From contig NZ_JASBRB010000012.1 of the NCBI RefSeq assembly GCF_029960665.1, forward strand, positions 1-64,000: a stretch of DNA of 64,000 nucleotides. Direction: 5' to 3'. The notes under the pieces were generated by a model. It had not been told where the DNA came from. It saw nothing but the letters and a program-made list of their open reading frames with translations, and made no database searches. This stretch comes from Pseudarthrobacter sp. AL07. Lineage in GTDB: Bacteria; Actinomycetota; Actinomycetes; Actinomycetales; Micrococcaceae. Shown here one piece after another: positions 1-10,880 of this stretch; positions within the stretch are counted from its first letter, which is position 1, and the number at the start of each line of letters is the position of its first letter. The position numbers were made by a program, and so were the translations under genes.

Positions 1-115
1 AGACTGCCTCGCCGAAGAACTCCGCCGCCTCGACCCCGACGAAGTATTCGGCGAAGTGATTACTATTGGACTGCCACGTACCAATCTAAGGAGCGTCCGA
101 CCCAGTGAGCGTTGA
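1..115 (+). CDS. opcA: OpcA, glucose-6-phosphate dehydrogenase assembly protein, 3' end only
   Basis: The window opens inside a reading frame (first full codon at base 2) that encodes 37 residues ending in ITIGLPRTNLRSVRPSER and stops at 113-115. I identify it from this tail and from its position directly before pgl, the usual zwf-opcA-pgl order in actinobacteria. OpcA is known to assemble and activate glucose-6-phosphate dehydrogenase at the entry of the oxidative pentose phosphate pathway. The last 11 bases overlap the start of pgl, which suggests translational coupling. Only the C-terminus is visible, so nothing can be said about the body of the gene. Confidence 0.75.
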   Translation, partial: DCLAEELRRLDPDEVFGEVITIGLPRTNLRSVRPSER

Positions 116-923
116 GCCAAGAGTTAGCATCCATCCTGATTCCTCCGTCCTGATGGCCGCCATCGCGGCCCGCCTGATCACCAAGCTGGTGGATGTGCAG
201 GACAAGCACGGTGAGGCCACGGTGGTGCTGACCGGGGGCACAGTAGGCATCGGAACACTGAAGGCCGTTGCGGATTCTCCGGCGGCGCCCGCCGTCGACT
301 GGTCCAGGGTGAATTTTTGGTGGGGTGACGAGCGCTTTATTGCTGCGGATGATCCCGACCGGAACACCAGGCAGGCGTTTGATGCACTCCTGTCGAGCAT
401 TGCGGTTGATCCTGCAAGGATCAATCAGCCGGGCTCCTCGGATGACTTCGACACGCCTGAGGAAGCGGCCGAAGACTACGCTCGCAGGCTCCGGGAAGCA
501 GCCCAGGCCGAACACGCTGCTGACATGTCCGACGACCGACCGGACCAGCCGGGGATACTGCCGCGGCTGGATATTGTGCTGCTGGGCGTAGGCCCAGACG
601 CCCATGTCGCCTCGCTTTTCCCCGAACAGGGCGGAATCCGGGAGAAGGAACTGACGGTGGTAGGCGTCCGGAATTCGCCCAAGCCGCCGCCACAGCGGAT
701 CTCGCTGACGCTTCCCGCCATTAATACTGCGGCCGAGGTCTGGATGGTGGTTGCCGGTGAGGACAAGGCCGGCGCAGTTGGCCTGGCCCTGGCGGGCGCC
801 AACCCGGTGCAGGTTCCGGCGGCAGGCCCGCGGGGAACCTCCCGCACCCTGTGGCTTATCGATGAAAACGCGGCGTCACGTGTCCCGCAGCAGCTCGTCC
901 GGAAGGACGCCACCGGCGCGTAG
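105..923 (+). CDS. pgl: 6-phosphogluconolactonase
   Basis: This 272-residue protein hydrolyses 6-phosphoglucono-lactone to 6-phosphogluconate in the cytoplasm. It shows the NagB/RpiA-like sugar-isomerase fold: an N-terminal LTGGTVG phosphate-binding turn near residue 45, NFWWGDERF near residue 75, and a LGVGPDAHVASLFP block near residue 165 that corresponds to the family's GxGxDGHxASLFP signature. The GTG start at 105 lies inside the end of opcA, so the two are one transcript. Its length is normal for the family. Its 3' end runs 48 bp past the end of the convergent rbpA gene. Confidence 0.93.
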   Translation: MSVEPRVSIHPDSSVLMAAIAARLITKLVDVQDKHGEATVVLTGGTVGIGTLKAVADSPAAPAVDWSRVNFWWGDERFIAADDPDRNTRQAFDALLSSIAVDPARINQPGSSDDFDTPEEAAEDYARRLREAAQAEHAADMSDDRPDQPGILPRLDIVLLGVGPDAHVASLFPEQGGIREKELTVVGVRNSPKPPPQRISLTLPAINTAAEVWMVVAGEDKAGAVGLALAGANPVQVPAAGPRGTSRTLWLIDENAASRVPQQLVRKDATGA

Positions 924-1271
924 TTTTTCCAGCGCTCCGGCCAGGACAGCCTCGGCGTCCTGGTCGGAGCGCCGTTCTTTAACGTATTCAAGATGGCTCT
1001 TAAAGCCTTCGCCCAACGGGTCGGGCAGGTCGGCGTCCTTGCCGTCCCGTGATGCGTGAGCCCCGCAGCGCCGGCAGTCCCAGACGGAGGGAATTTGCTC
1101 GTCCGGCAGCCGCAGGAAGACTAGCTGGGTCTCATGACCCTTGGCGCACCAAAAAGAAACCCGGATACGGGGCACTCTTTCGCCTGAGGCCGCTTCTGAC
1201 TGGTTCTTGGGACCGGCCCCCTCTGTCACACCCACCCGGGTGCCGCGGAACGCTGACGCACTATGTACCAT
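876..1271 (-). CDS. rbpA: RNA polymerase-binding protein RbpA
   Basis: This 131-residue actinobacterial transcription factor binds the RNA polymerase beta subunit and the principal sigma factor and stabilises the open complex. Visible features are an FRGTRVG core near the N-terminus, a central CAKGH...WDCRRCGA cysteine/histidine domain, and a basic linker followed by EGFKSHLEYVKERRS, the sigma-interacting helix. The ATG at 1271 has a GGAG ribosome site 6 nt upstream. RbpA is encoded singly, between the secG terminator and pgl. The last codons (VLPDELLRDT) extend into the 3' end of pgl on the other strand, which is unusual. Confidence 0.93.
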   Translation of the reverse strand: MVHSASAFRGTRVGVTEGAGPKNQSEAASGERVPRIRVSFWCAKGHETQLVFLRLPDEQIPSVWDCRRCGAHASRDGKDADLPDPLGEGFKSHLEYVKERRSDQDAEAVLAGALEKLRAGGVLPDELLRDT

Positions 1272-1308
1272 CTGGACTCCTGGCTGCTTAAACGACGCTG
1301 TTTAAACG

Positions 1309-1343
1309 AAACTGTGGCTGTTGGGAGCCAACAGCCACAGTTT
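1309..1343 (-). terminator. Terminator hairpin downstream of secG
   Basis: A perfect 15-bp inverted repeat (arms 1309-1323 and 1329-1343) encloses a 5-nt loop. It lies 51 bp after the secG stop and before the rbpA start, so it would end the gap-pgk-tpiA-secG transcript. The run of U expected after the stem is weak, which is common in actinobacteria. Confidence 0.8.
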
Positions 1344-1394
1344 AGTTCGGAGATCCTCATCGCGGCAGTGCCGGGCGACGATCAGTTGCAGAGT

Positions 1395-1652
1395 CTACGA
1401 GTCCCCTGCGCCGCTGAAGCGCATAATCAGGCCGAGGCCAATGATAACGACGCCCCAGGTGACGCCCAGGATCACGGTGAACCTGTTCAGGTTCCGTTCG
1501 GCAACCCCGGAGGAGCTGAGGCCGGAACTCATACCACCGCCGAACATGTCCGACAGCCCTCCGCCCCGTCCCTTGTGAAGGAGGATTAGCAGGGTAAGCA
1601 GAAGGCTGGTAATGCCCAGGAGAATCTGCAGAATGACATGAAGAACGTCCAC
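1395..1652 (-). CDS. secG: Preprotein translocase subunit SecG
   Basis: This 85-residue membrane protein is the small accessory subunit of the SecYEG channel. It has two hydrophobic segments (about residues 5-25 and 58-78) separated by a glycine- and serine-rich cytoplasmic loop containing GRGGGLSDMFGGG, the conserved SecG loop. Length and topology are typical. It is the last gene of the glycolytic operon, 51 bp after tpiA, an arrangement common in actinobacteria. Confidence 0.93.
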   Translation of the reverse strand: MDVLHVILQILLGITSLLLTLLILLHKGRGGGLSDMFGGGMSSGLSSSGVAERNLNRFTVILGVTWGVVIIGLGLIMRFSGAGDS

Positions 1653-1703
1653 GACGGCCTTTCAGAAGATTGGAATTGCGGGAGCCTGGAACTGCGTGAC
1701 GGA

Positions 1704-2519
1704 CTAGCCCGTCACCAGGTGACTCTCGAACCTGACAATATTAGCAAACTCCGCGGGATCGAGGCTGGCCCCGCCTACCAAGACACCGTCGACGTCGCGC
1801 TCCTTCAGGATCGCGGCGACATTGTTTGCCTTGACCGAGCCGCCGTAGAGCAGCCGGATCTTCGCTGCAACATCGTCGCCAAAGAGGTTGGCCAGTTCCG
1901 CGCGGATGGCAGCGCACATCTCCTGAGCGTCCTCCGGGCCGGCCACTTCACCGGTGCCGATGGCCCAGACGGGCTCGTAGGCCACCACAAGCTCTGCCGC
2001 CTGCTCGGCAGCCAGACCGGCGACGTTCGCCCGGAGCTGTGTCAGGGTGTGCTCGACATGGGTGCCGGCCTGGCGGATTTCCAGGCCTTCGCCAACGCAA
2101 AGGACCGGAGTGACACTGTGCTTGAACGCGGCCTTAACCTTGGCGTTGAGGACGTCGTCGGATTCCTGGTGGATGGTGCGGCGTTCACTGTGCCCCACCA
2201 GGACGTATCGGCAGCCCAGCTTGTTCAGGAACTGGCCGGAGGTGTCGCCGGTGTAAGCGCCCGAGTCGAACTGGGAGAGGTCCTGCCCGCCGTAGGCAAT
2301 GTCCAGTTCATCACCCTGGACGAGGGTCTGCACACCGCGAAGGTCGGTGAATGGCGGGAAGACAGCCACCTCAACCCGGCTGTAGTCGTGCTTGGCGTCC
2401 GACAGGGTCCAGGCCAGCTTCTGCAGGAGGGTGATGCCCTGGACATGGTCCATGTTCATCTTCCAGTTGCCCGCAATGAGAGGCGTGCGGTCAAAAGCGC
2501 CGTTCGTTGACGTAGTCAC
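1704..2519 (-). CDS. tpiA: Triosephosphate isomerase
   Basis: The enzyme interconverts dihydroxyacetone phosphate and glyceraldehyde-3-phosphate. The 271-residue product shows the whole active site: the substrate lysine in AGNWKMN near residue 15, the histidine in GHSERR near residue 100, the catalytic glutamate in [11 protein letters not shown] near residue 175, and the phosphate-binding LLYGGSVK near residue 220. An open frame continues 18 codons upstream, but I choose the GTG at 2519 because a GGAGA ribosome site lies 8 nt before it and the protein then begins at the family's normal place. It follows pgk after an 87-bp spacer containing a strong hairpin. Confidence 0.95.
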   Translation of the reverse strand: MTTSTNGAFDRTPLIAGNWKMNMDHVQGITLLQKLAWTLSDAKHDYSRVEVAVFPPFTDLRGVQTLVQGDELDIAYGGQDLSQFDSGAYTGDTSGQFLNKLGCRYVLVGHSERRTIHQESDDVLNAKVKAAFKHSVTPVLCVGEGLEIRQAGTHVEHTLTQLRANVAGLAAEQAAELVVAYEPVWAIGTGEVAGPEDAQEMCAAIRAELANLFGDDVAAKIRLLYGGSVKANNVAAILKERDVDGVLVGGASLDPAEFANIVRFESHLVTG

Positions 2520-2549
2520 GTGTTCTCCAAAAGTTCTTGATATGTGTGC

Positions 2550-2583
2550 GGCCGGCAGGATGCCCGCGGGCACCCTGCCGGCC
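2550..2583 (-). other. Long hairpin in the pgk-tpiA spacer
   Basis: A 10-bp perfect inverted repeat (2550-2559 with 2574-2583) surrounds a second perfect 12-nt palindrome (2561-2572), making one almost continuous GC-rich stem. It lies between the pgk stop and the tpiA ribosome site. It may be an RNA processing or stability element, or a partial terminator that lowers tpiA-secG expression. The structure is read directly; the role is inference. Confidence 0.6.
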
Positions 2584-2606
2584 GGAGGACTTGGCAGTCC
2601 AGGGTC

Positions 2607-3833
2607 CTAACGGTCCAGGACGCTGAGTCCCGGGAGTTCCTTGCCTTCGAGATATTCCAGGCTGGCGCCGCCGCCGGTGGAAATGTGCCCGAACTGGTCG
2701 TCAGCGAAGCCGAGCGTCCGCACGGCGGCAGCGGAGTCCCCGCCGCCCACCACGGTGAACGCGTCGGCCTCAGTGAGGGCTTTGGCTACGGCGCGGGTTC
2801 CGCCGGAGAATGCTTCGAACTCGAAGACGCCCATGGGCCCGTTCCAGAACACCGTTTTCGCGTCCTTGATCCGGTCCGCAAAGGCGGCGGCAGAGTCCGG
2901 ACCGATGTCAAGGCCGATGCCCTGTGCGCCGAAGCTGCTGCCTTCGATGCCGTCCGCGGGGACGGTCTCGTAGTCTGCGTTGGCCGCGAACTTACTGGCC
3001 ACGATGACGTCGGTGGGCACGATGAATTCCGTGCCGGCTCCGGCAGCCCGTTTCAGGTAGTCCTGGACGACCGGGATCTGGTCTTCTTCCAGGAGGCTGC
3101 CGGCCACGCTGTGGCCTTCTGCCGCCAGGAACGTGAAGAGCATGCCGCCGCCCACCAGGATGGTGTCGGCCTTGCCGATGAGGTTGTCGATGACCGCCAG
3201 CTTATCGGAGACCTTGGAGCCGCCGAGTACCACCACGTAGGGCCGCTGCGTGTCAGCCGTCAGCTTCCGCAGAACCTCCACTTCGGTGTGTACGAGATCG
3301 CCCTGGTAGGACGGGAGGCGGGTGGCGACGTCGAAGACACTGGCGTGCTTACGGTGTACGGCACCAAAGGCGTCGTCAACGTAGGCACCGTTGGGCGCTG
3401 TCAGGGCCACCAGTTCGTCCGCGAAGGCGCCGCGTTCGGCGTCGTCCTTGCTGGTCTCCCGGGCGTCGAAACGCACGTTCTCCAGGACGAGGACTTCGCC
3501 GTCCTGAAGCGAGGCCGCGAGTTCTTTCGCTGAGCTGCCCACAGTGTCCTGCGCGAGCGAGACCTTGAAAGCGGCGAGTTCGGCGAGCCGCGCTACGGCA
3601 GGCTGGAGGGAGTACTTTTCCTCCGGAGCGCCCTTGGGGCGTCCAAGGTGCGCTGTTACCAGCACGCGGGCACCGGCGTCCGTGAGCTTTCCCAGTACTG
3701 GCAGAGAGGCCTTAATGCGGCCGTCGTCAGTCACTGTAGAGCCGTCGAGCGGCACATTCAGGTCACTTCTGACAAGAATGTACCGCCCGCGGACACCTTC
3801 AGCGATCAGTTCGTTGAGGGTGTGGAATGTCAT
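2607..3833 (-). CDS. pgk: Phosphoglycerate kinase
   Basis: The enzyme transfers the phosphate of 1,3-bisphosphoglycerate to ADP in the cytoplasm. The 408-residue product has RSDLNVPLDG near residue 20, AHLGRPKG near residue 60, GGSKVSDKL near residue 200 and the nucleotide-binding GGGDSAAA near residue 375. The frame is open 31 codons further upstream, but that extension overlaps gap in an unrelated composition. The ATG at 3833, 10 bp after the gap stop, gives the normal MTFHTLNEL start. It is the second gene of the gap-pgk-tpiA-secG operon. Confidence 0.96.
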   Translation of the reverse strand: MTFHTLNELIAEGVRGRYILVRSDLNVPLDGSTVTDDGRIKASLPVLGKLTDAGARVLVTAHLGRPKGAPEEKYSLQPAVARLAELAAFKVSLAQDTVGSSAKELAASLQDGEVLVLENVRFDARETSKDDAERGAFADELVALTAPNGAYVDDAFGAVHRKHASVFDVATRLPSYQGDLVHTEVEVLRKLTADTQRPYVVVLGGSKVSDKLAVIDNLIGKADTILVGGGMLFTFLAAEGHSVAGSLLEEDQIPVVQDYLKRAAGAGTEFIVPTDVIVASKFAANADYETVPADGIEGSSFGAQGIGLDIGPDSAAAFADRIKDAKTVFWNGPMGVFEFEAFSGGTRAVAKALTEADAFTVVGGGDSAAAVRTLGFADDQFGHISTGGGASLEYLEGKELPGLSVLDR

Positions 3834-3843
3834 GTGTCTAACC

Positions 3844-4914
<1,071 letters not shown>

Positions 4915-5019
4915 CTAACAGATCCCGCACGCCATTGGGCAGAGATGATTAACAGATCGGAGGGCGACCAGCCACGTTGCTGAAGGCAGACCGCCTTCCG
5001 TGATCCATCTTACGTTTAA

Positions 5020-5055
5020 GTTGGTCCGCCCCCGCAAGTGCGGGGGCGGACCAAC
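5020..5055 (-). terminator. Terminator hairpin downstream of sodA
   Basis: A perfect 16-bp inverted repeat (5020-5035 and 5040-5055) has a 4-nt loop. It follows the sodA stop by about 60 bp and precedes the gap promoter region, so it should insulate the glycolytic operon from sodA transcription. Confidence 0.8.
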
Positions 5056-5118
5056 CGCATTCCAGCCGAAATCACGCCGAAATGTGAAGTTTGTTACACG
5101 TACATGTACTGCAGGTCA

Positions 5119-5745
5119 CTACGGCAGGGTAATGAGGCCCGTAGCGTTGGTGCGTGCAGCATCGAAGCGTTTGGCGACATCTGCCCAATTGACGATGTTC
5201 CAGAATGCCTTGACGTAGTCAGCCTTGACGTTTACGTAGTCCAGGTAGAAGGCGTGCTCCCACATGTCCAGCATCAGCAGCGGCGTGGTGCCGAGTGCTA
5301 CGTTGCCCTGCTGGTCGTAGAGCTGCTCGATGACCAGGTTGCCACCGATCGGCTCGTAGGCCAGGAATCCCCAGCCCGATCCCTGCAGGCCTAGGGCCGC
5401 AGCGGAGAACTGGGCACGGAAGGCGTCAAAGGAACCGAAGGCGTCATCGATGGCAGCTGCCAGCTCACCCTCGGGCTTGTCGCCACCGTCCGGGGACAGG
5501 TTGTTCCAGAACACCGAGTGGTTGATGTGGCCGCCGGTGTGGAACGCGAGGTCCTTGGACAAACGGTTGATGTTGGCGAAGTCGCCCTTTGCGCGTGCCT
5601 CTGCCAGCTGGGCAAGGGCATTGTTGGCACCCGCAACGTAAGCGGCGTGGTGCTTGCTGTGGTGCAGCTCCATGATGCGCGCCGAAATGTGCGGCTCAAG
5701 CGCTGCGTAGTCGTAGCTGAGTTCTGGCAGTACGTACTCGGTCAC
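5119..5745 (-). CDS. sodA: Superoxide dismutase, Mn/Fe type
   Basis: The enzyme converts superoxide to oxygen and hydrogen peroxide. The 208-residue product contains the metal ligands: a histidine in [13 protein letters not shown] near residue 30, one in [11 protein letters not shown] near residue 80, and the aspartate and histidine of [11 protein letters not shown] near residue 165. I choose the GTG at 5745 because a GGAGG site lies just upstream and [13 protein letters not shown] is the usual N-terminus. It is monocistronic, between whiA and gap, with its own terminator. Confidence 0.95.
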   Translation of the reverse strand: MTEYVLPELSYDYAALEPHISARIMELHHSKHHAAYVAGANNALAQLAEARAKGDFANINRLSKDLAFHTGGHINHSVFWNNLSPDGGDKPEGELAAAIDDAFGSFDAFRAQFSAAALGLQGSGWGFLAYEPIGGNLVIEQLYDQQGNVALGTTPLLMLDMWEHAFYLDYVNVKADYVKAFWNIVNWADVAKRFDAARTNATGLITLP

Positions 5746-5797
5746 AAAATCCTCCAATGTCGTGGACTGTCTGTCCGGGTTGTAACTCTCGGATCGT

Positions 5798-5821
5798 GCA
5801 TCCGGATGACTGGCATCCGGA
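5798..5821. repeat. Direct repeat in the sodA promoter region
   Basis: The 9-mer GCATCCGGA occurs twice, at 5798-5806 and 5813-5821, between the whiA stop and the sodA start. The 15-bp spacing and the internal TCCGGA palindrome could mark a regulator site upstream of sodA. No known regulator is recognised. Confidence 0.35.
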
Positions 5822-5856
5822 AGATCAGGTTGAACCCTCTGATTCTAGGGGCGCCG

Positions 5857-6837
5857 CTACTCGTCCAGCATCTCAGGCGTCACATTGGCATCAGTGCCGG
5901 GGATCCCCAGATCGATGGCCCGCTTGTCCGCCATGGCCAGAAGCCGGCGGATGCGGCCGGCGATGGCGTCCTTGGTCATCACCGGATCGGCCAGGCGCCC
6001 GAGCTCGTCCAGGCTTGCCTGCTTATGGGCCACGCGGAGTTCGCCCGCGTATTTGAGGTGGTCCGGGACGTCGTCGCCCAGGATTTCAAGTGCCCGGTCA
6101 ACCCGGGCACCGGCGGCCACGGCCGCTTGCGCGGAGCGCCGCAGGTTGGCGTCGTCGAAGTTGGCAAGCCGGTTGGCCGTGGCCCTGACTTCCTTGCGCA
6201 TCCGGCGTTCTTCCCAGACCATCAGGGCGTCGTGGGCGCCCATCCGGATGAGCAGCGCGGCGATGGTGTCGCCGTCGCGAATCACTACCCGGTCCACTCC
6301 CCTGACTTCGCGGGCTTTCGCCTGGATGCCGAGACGGCGGGCGGCACCAACGAGCGCAAGCGCGGACTCTGGCCCAGGGCAGGTGACCTCCAGCGATGAC
6401 GAACGGCCCGGCTCGGTGAGCGAACCGTGTGCCAGGAAAGCACCACGCCAGACGGCCTCGGCGTCAGCGGCCGAGCCGTTGACCACGGCTGAGGGAAGGC
6501 CCCGCACCGGCCGGCCACGGCCGTCCAGCAGGCCTGTCTGGCGGGCCAGGGACTCGCCGTCGCGGACTACCCGCACCACGTACCGGCTGCCGCGGCGCAG
6601 TCCCCCGCCGGAGACAACAATGATCTCGCTCTGGTGCCCGTAAACCTCCGCGATGGCCGCCCGGAGCCTGCGCGCCGTTGACGCTAGGTCAACCTCGGCT
6701 TCGATCACGATCCGGCCCGAGATGATGTGCAGGCCGCCGGCAAAGCGCAGCATGGCCGAAACCTCTGCCTTGCGGACTGAGGATTTCTTGATGTCCAGGC
6801 GGGACAGTTCTTCCTTGACCGATGATGTCAGTGCCAT
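5857..6837 (-). CDS. whiA: Sporulation/cell-division regulator WhiA
   Basis: This 326-residue DNA-binding protein combines a LAGLIDADG-like homing-endonuclease fold without nuclease activity (about residues 1-220) with a C-terminal helix-turn-helix (about 225-315). SVKEELSRL at the N-terminus, [10 protein letters not shown] near residue 30, and [16 protein letters not shown] followed by the [11 protein letters not shown] helix are family hallmarks. In Streptomyces it acts with WhiB on division genes; non-sporulating actinobacteria keep it as a growth and division regulator. It is the last gene of the uvrC-rapZ-yvcK-whiA operon, 9 bp after yvcK. Confidence 0.94.
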   Translation of the reverse strand: MALTSSVKEELSRLDIKKSSVRKAEVSAMLRFAGGLHIISGRIVIEAEVDLASTARRLRAAIAEVYGHQSEIIVVSGGGLRRGSRYVVRVVRDGESLARQTGLLDGRGRPVRGLPSAVVNGSAADAEAVWRGAFLAHGSLTEPGRSSSLEVTCPGPESALALVGAARRLGIQAKAREVRGVDRVVIRDGDTIAALLIRMGAHDALMVWEERRMRKEVRATANRLANFDDANLRRSAQAAVAAGARVDRALEILGDDVPDHLKYAGELRVAHKQASLDELGRLADPVMTKDAIAGRIRRLLAMADKRAIDLGIPGTDANVTPEMLDE

Positions 6838-6846
6838 GGCACCTTC

Positions 6847-7866
6847 CTAACTGTTCCCAAAAATGTCGTGGTACGCCGCTGCCAGACGCAGGGGGTCATG
6901 GACGGGTCGGCGGCCCGACGCCCCCACTTTACCCAAGACAACCTCGGCGCCGATCATCCCGGCGGCTTTCTCGAACTCCTGCCGGTCCTGCACCGACGCG
7001 GGATCCGCCAGGACGACGTCGACGCTGAAGTCCGGCGCATACCGGTGGAGGGCGTACAAGTGGTCCGCCGCAGACATGCCCGTGGTCTCTTTGGTGTCCG
7101 TTGCCAGGTTCATGGTGAGGCAGCGTTTTGCCGCCGTGGAACTCAGGGCGGAACGCATTTCGGGGAGCAGCAGGTGCGGCAGCACGGACGTGTACCAGGA
7201 TCCCGGCCCGAGGATGACCCAATCGGCAAGTTCGATGGCTGTCAGGGCTGCAACGCAGGCCGGCGCCTGTTCGGGCAGGAGCCGGACCTGTTCCAGCGAG
7301 CCGGCAACGGCGCAGCGCGCCTGCCCGCGGATAGTCTGGAGCGCCGACGTGCCGTCAGGTGCCGTGACGCGGATGTCGCCTTCGATGGTCAGCGGCACGG
7401 TGGACATCGGCAGCACCTGCCCGCGGGCACCCAGCAAGGCCCCTGCCCACTTCAGTCCGGCCACCGTGTCTCCCAAAAGCTCCCACAGGGTGACGATGAG
7501 CAGGTTGCCCATTGCATGCTCATCCAGCGATCCGCCGCGGCCTTCGCCGGGCCGGAACCGGTGCTGCATCACGTCACGCCAGGTGCGGCCCCAGTCCGTG
7601 TCATCGCACAAGGCGGACAGCGCCATGCGCAGGTCTCCGGGCGGCAGGACGCCGTACTCGTCGCGCAGACGCCCGGAAGACCCGCCGTCGTCCGCCACAG
7701 TGACAATGGCGGTCAGCTCGGAGGTAAGCAGCCGCAGCGCCGAGAGCGAAGCAGACAGGCCATGCCCGCCGCCGAGCGCCACAACATTGGGGCCTTTGTC
7801 CTGCTGGCCGGCTGCCGTTCCGCTGGAAATCGGTACCAGCGGGAGGGGCCCGGTGAGCATCCCCAT
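6847..7866 (-). CDS. YvcK/CofD-like gluconeogenesis factor
   Basis: This 339-residue protein belongs to the YvcK branch of the CofD fold, which binds UDP-sugars and influences carbon flux and cell-wall synthesis. Visible motifs are VVALGGGHGLSASL near residue 28, VADDGGSSGRLR near residue 57 and PPGDLRMALSAL near residue 75, then HAMGNLLI, a match to the family's GNL element. The ATG overlaps the rapZ stop (TAATG), so translation is coupled. The gene sits in the conserved rapZ-yvcK-whiA triplet. Confidence 0.9.
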   Translation of the reverse strand: MGMLTGPLPLVPISSGTAAGQQDKGPNVVALGGGHGLSASLSALRLLTSELTAIVTVADDGGSSGRLRDEYGVLPPGDLRMALSALCDDTDWGRTWRDVMQHRFRPGEGRGGSLDEHAMGNLLIVTLWELLGDTVAGLKWAGALLGARGQVLPMSTVPLTIEGDIRVTAPDGTSALQTIRGQARCAVAGSLEQVRLLPEQAPACVAALTAIELADWVILGPGSWYTSVLPHLLLPEMRSALSSTAAKRCLTMNLATDTKETTGMSAADHLYALHRYAPDFSVDVVLADPASVQDRQEFEKAAGMIGAEVVLGKVGASGRRPVHDPLRLAAAYHDIFGNS

Positions 7867-8789
7867 TACTCGCGGCCCAGATCCCGATGGGTGGTGGTCA
7901 CGGTCACGCGCGGATACTGTGCCAGTTTCTTGGAAAGTTCGACGGCGACGGCCACGGACCGGTGCTTGCCGCCGGTGCAGCCGACGGCAATGGTGGCGTA
8001 GTGCTTGTTTTCGCGCCGGTAGCCGTCCAGGACGGGCTCGAGCGCCAGGACATAGCGGTCCACGAAGTTCTTCACGCCTTCCGCCTCGAGGACGTAGTCG
8101 CTGACGTCCTTGTCCAGGCCCGTATGCGGGCGCAGCTGCGGGACCCAGTGCGGATTCGGGATGAACCGGACGTCCGCAACGTAGTTGGAATCCACCGGCA
8201 GGCCGTACTTGAAGCCAAAGCTCATGACGTTGAGCCGCAGTGCCACCGGGCCGGTCTCGCTAAAGAGTTCCGTGATGGCGGTAGCCAGGGCGTGGACGTT
8301 GTAGGTGGAGGTATCCAGTACGACGTCGGAGCTGTCGCGCAGTTCCTTGAGTACCTCACGTTCGGTGGCAATTCCGTCGAGGATCCGGCCACCTTCCTGG
8401 AGGGGGTGGGGCCTGCGGCCCTGCTCGAAGCGGCGGACCAGGACGTCGTCGTTGGCGTCGAGGAAAAGGACCCGGAACTTGACACCGCTGGCGGCGAGGG
8501 CCCCCAGGGCCGCACGGACGTCGACAAAGAGGCCTTTGCTGCGGACATCCATCACCACGGCCAGCCGCGGAATGGACTGCGGCGCGTGGGACACAATCTC
8601 GGCCAGGGTGCCGAGCATCTGCGGCGGCAGGTTTTCCACGACATACCAGCCGTGGTCCTCCAGCGCGTCCGCGGCGGTGCTCCGTCCCGCCCCTGACATA
8701 CCGGTGACCACCAGCAGTTCCGCTTCGACGGGCTTGACCGGCGTCATGCCGTCCTGCCCTGTCCCGGATTCCGCCGTAGAGTCTGCCAT
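7866..8789 (-). CDS. rapZ: RapZ family nucleotide-binding protein
   Basis: This 307-residue protein has a Walker A near residue 30 ([13 protein letters not shown]), the conserved [11 protein letters not shown] near residue 48 and [13 protein letters not shown] near residue 108. The C-terminal domain contains [24 protein letters not shown] and [13 protein letters not shown]. In E. coli RapZ is an RNA-binding adaptor for GlmZ decay; in actinobacteria the role is not settled. It lies 72 bp downstream of uvrC and overlaps yvcK by one base. Confidence 0.93.
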   Translation of the reverse strand: MADSTAESGTGQDGMTPVKPVEAELLVVTGMSGAGRSTAADALEDHGWYVVENLPPQMLGTLAEIVSHAPQSIPRLAVVMDVRSKGLFVDVRAALGALAASGVKFRVLFLDANDDVLVRRFEQGRRPHPLQEGGRILDGIATEREVLKELRDSSDVVLDTSTYNVHALATAITELFSETGPVALRLNVMSFGFKYGLPVDSNYVADVRFIPNPHWVPQLRPHTGLDKDVSDYVLEAEGVKNFVDRYVLALEPVLDGYRRENKHYATIAVGCTGGKHRSVAVAVELSKKLAQYPRVTVTTTHRDLGRE

Positions 8790-8861
8790 TCGTTCCGCCC
8801 CGTTTCTGTCCAGATGAAGGCAGGCGACCGCAATGGCGGAAACCTGCGTTCTTTACCCTAC

Positions 8862-10868
8862 CTAGGTTTCAATGATTTCGCCGGTGGCCATATTCACGGC
8901 CGGAACTTCATCGCCGGCCGTGTCGTCGCCGCTGAAGTGGGCCACGATGGCGTTGGCAAGGGATGGTCCAATGCCCTTCGCCGACGTGAGCTCGGCCGAG
9001 GTGGCGGCTTTGACACCCTTGACGGACCCGAAGTGGGTGAGCAGTGCCTTGCGTTTGGACTCGCCAAGGCCTGGCACGCCGTCCAGGGCCGAGACGGTCA
9101 TGGCCTTACCGCGCTTCTGCCGGTGGAAGGTGATGGCGAAGCGGTGGGCTTCGTCACGGATCCGCTGCAGCAGATAGAGTCCCTGCGACGTCCGGGGCAG
9201 GATCACGGGGAAGTCGCTGTCCGGCAGCCAGACTTCCTCAAGGCGTTTGGCCAGGCCCACGACGTACACATCCTCGATGCCAAGATCTGCCAGCGCCCGG
9301 GCTGCGGCGTTGACTTGGGGCTGGCCGCCGTCGACCACCACCAGGTTGGGCGGGTACGCGAATTTTGCTCGCGGCGCCGCCGTAGTGGTGTCCAGGAGGG
9401 CGGCATCGGCGGCTGCTTCCACGGCGGCTTGATGCCCGGGCAGTGCGGACGCCTCGACCTGCGCCGACTTATCCTGCAGGTAATACCGGAAGCGCCGCGT
9501 CAGGACATCATGCATGGCGGCGGTGTCGTCCGCCGCGGCGGCCCCGGTGACGGAGAATTTCCGGTAGTCGGACTTCTTAGGCAGCCCGTCCTCGACCACC
9601 ACCATGGACGCCACGACGTTGGTGCCCTGGACATGGGAGACGTCGTAGCATTCGATCCGCAGGAGCGCCACGGGCAGGTCCAGGGCTTCCTGCAGTTCCT
9701 GGAGTGCCTGGGAGCGTACGGTGAGGTCCCCGGCGCGGCGGGTCTTATGCAGTTTGAGCGCGTGTTCGGCGTTTTCACGGACAGTGGACATCAGCGCAGC
9801 CTTGTCGCCGCGCTGCGGCACCCTGATATCCACCTTGGCTCCCCGCAGGCCGCCGAGCCATTCTGTCAGTTCCGCCGCGTTGCTGGGCTCTACGGGCACC
9901 AGGACTTCGCGGGGCAGCCGCCCATGGCTGTCGCCGTCGTCGCCGTAGACCTGCTGCAGCAGGTGTTCCACCAGATCCGGGGTGGTGGCATCCTCAACTT
10001 TTTCCACCACCCAGCCGCGCTGGCCACGAATCCGGCCGCCGCGAACGTGGAAGACCTGGACGGCGGCTTCCAGTTCGTCCTCGTGCAGCGCGAAGACATC
10101 GGCGTCGGTGTCGTCGGCGAGCACTACCGCATTACGCTCAAAGACCTTCCGCAACGCGGTGATGTCGTCACGGAGCCTCGCGGCACGCTCGTAGTCGAGA
10201 GTGCTGACAGCCTCGGCCATCTGCTTTTCGAGCTTGGTGATGAAGCGTTTAGCCTCACCGCCCATAAACGCGCAGAAGTCCTCCGCCAGGGCCCGGTGTT
10301 CCTCCGGGGTGACCCGGCCAACACAGGGAGCGGAGCATTTATCGATGTAGCCCAGCAGACAGGGCCGGCCGCTTGCCTGGGCCCGTTTGAGAACGCCGGC
10401 GCTGCAGCTGCGGACGGGAAAAACCCGTAGCAAAGTGTCCATTGTTTCCCTGATTGCGCCGGCCGTATACGGGCCGAAATACCGGGTGCCTTTGCGGCGG
10501 TCCCCCCGCATGACCTGGACCCTGGGGAGCTTCTCGCTCATGGTGAGTGCCAGGTACGGATAGGTTTTGTCGTCGCGGAAGACCACGTTGAACCGGGGCT
10601 TGAATTCCTTGATCCAGGTGTATTCGAGCTGCAACGACTCCAGCTCGCTGCCCACCACTGTCCACTCCACGCTGCTCGCCGTGTGGACCATTGCGTGGGT
10701 TTTGGGCAGCAGGCCCGCCGGGTTCGCGAAGTAGGAATTCAGGCGCGAGCGAAGGCTTTTGGCCTTGCCGACGTAGATGACCCGGCCGTGTGGATCGCGG
10801 AACCGGTACACCCCGGGGTTCGTGGGAATTTCACCCGTCTGGGGCCGGTACGTTGCTGGATCTGCCAC
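8862..10868 (-). CDS. uvrC: Excinuclease ABC subunit C
   Basis: UvrC makes both incisions around bulky DNA lesions after UvrA/UvrB recognition. The 668-residue product has an N-terminal GIY-YIG nuclease (GVYRFRD...VIYVGKAK, residues about 20-40), a central UVR motif ([20 protein letters not shown], about 215), an RNase H-like nuclease with [11 protein letters not shown] near 410 and VVDGGQPQV near 520, and C-terminal helix-hairpin-helix repeats (about 600-655). The start is GTG. It heads the operon with rapZ, yvcK and whiA. Confidence 0.96.
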   Translation of the reverse strand: MADPATYRPQTGEIPTNPGVYRFRDPHGRVIYVGKAKSLRSRLNSYFANPAGLLPKTHAMVHTASSVEWTVVGSELESLQLEYTWIKEFKPRFNVVFRDDKTYPYLALTMSEKLPRVQVMRGDRRKGTRYFGPYTAGAIRETMDTLLRVFPVRSCSAGVLKRAQASGRPCLLGYIDKCSAPCVGRVTPEEHRALAEDFCAFMGGEAKRFITKLEKQMAEAVSTLDYERAARLRDDITALRKVFERNAVVLADDTDADVFALHEDELEAAVQVFHVRGGRIRGQRGWVVEKVEDATTPDLVEHLLQQVYGDDGDSHGRLPREVLVPVEPSNAAELTEWLGGLRGAKVDIRVPQRGDKAALMSTVRENAEHALKLHKTRRAGDLTVRSQALQELQEALDLPVALLRIECYDVSHVQGTNVVASMVVVEDGLPKKSDYRKFSVTGAAAADDTAAMHDVLTRRFRYYLQDKSAQVEASALPGHQAAVEAAADAALLDTTTAAPRAKFAYPPNLVVVDGGQPQVNAAARALADLGIEDVYVVGLAKRLEEVWLPDSDFPVILPRTSQGLYLLQRIRDEAHRFAITFHRQKRGKAMTVSALDGVPGLGESKRKALLTHFGSVKGVKAATSAELTSAKGIGPSLANAIVAHFSGDDTAGDEVPAVNMATGEIIET

Positions 10869-10880
10869 TACTTCATTCTA

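Noticed and set aside
8814..10430. A 538-codon plus-strand frame over uvrC
   Set aside because: It mirrors the uvrC codons and has no recognisable motif or ribosome site.
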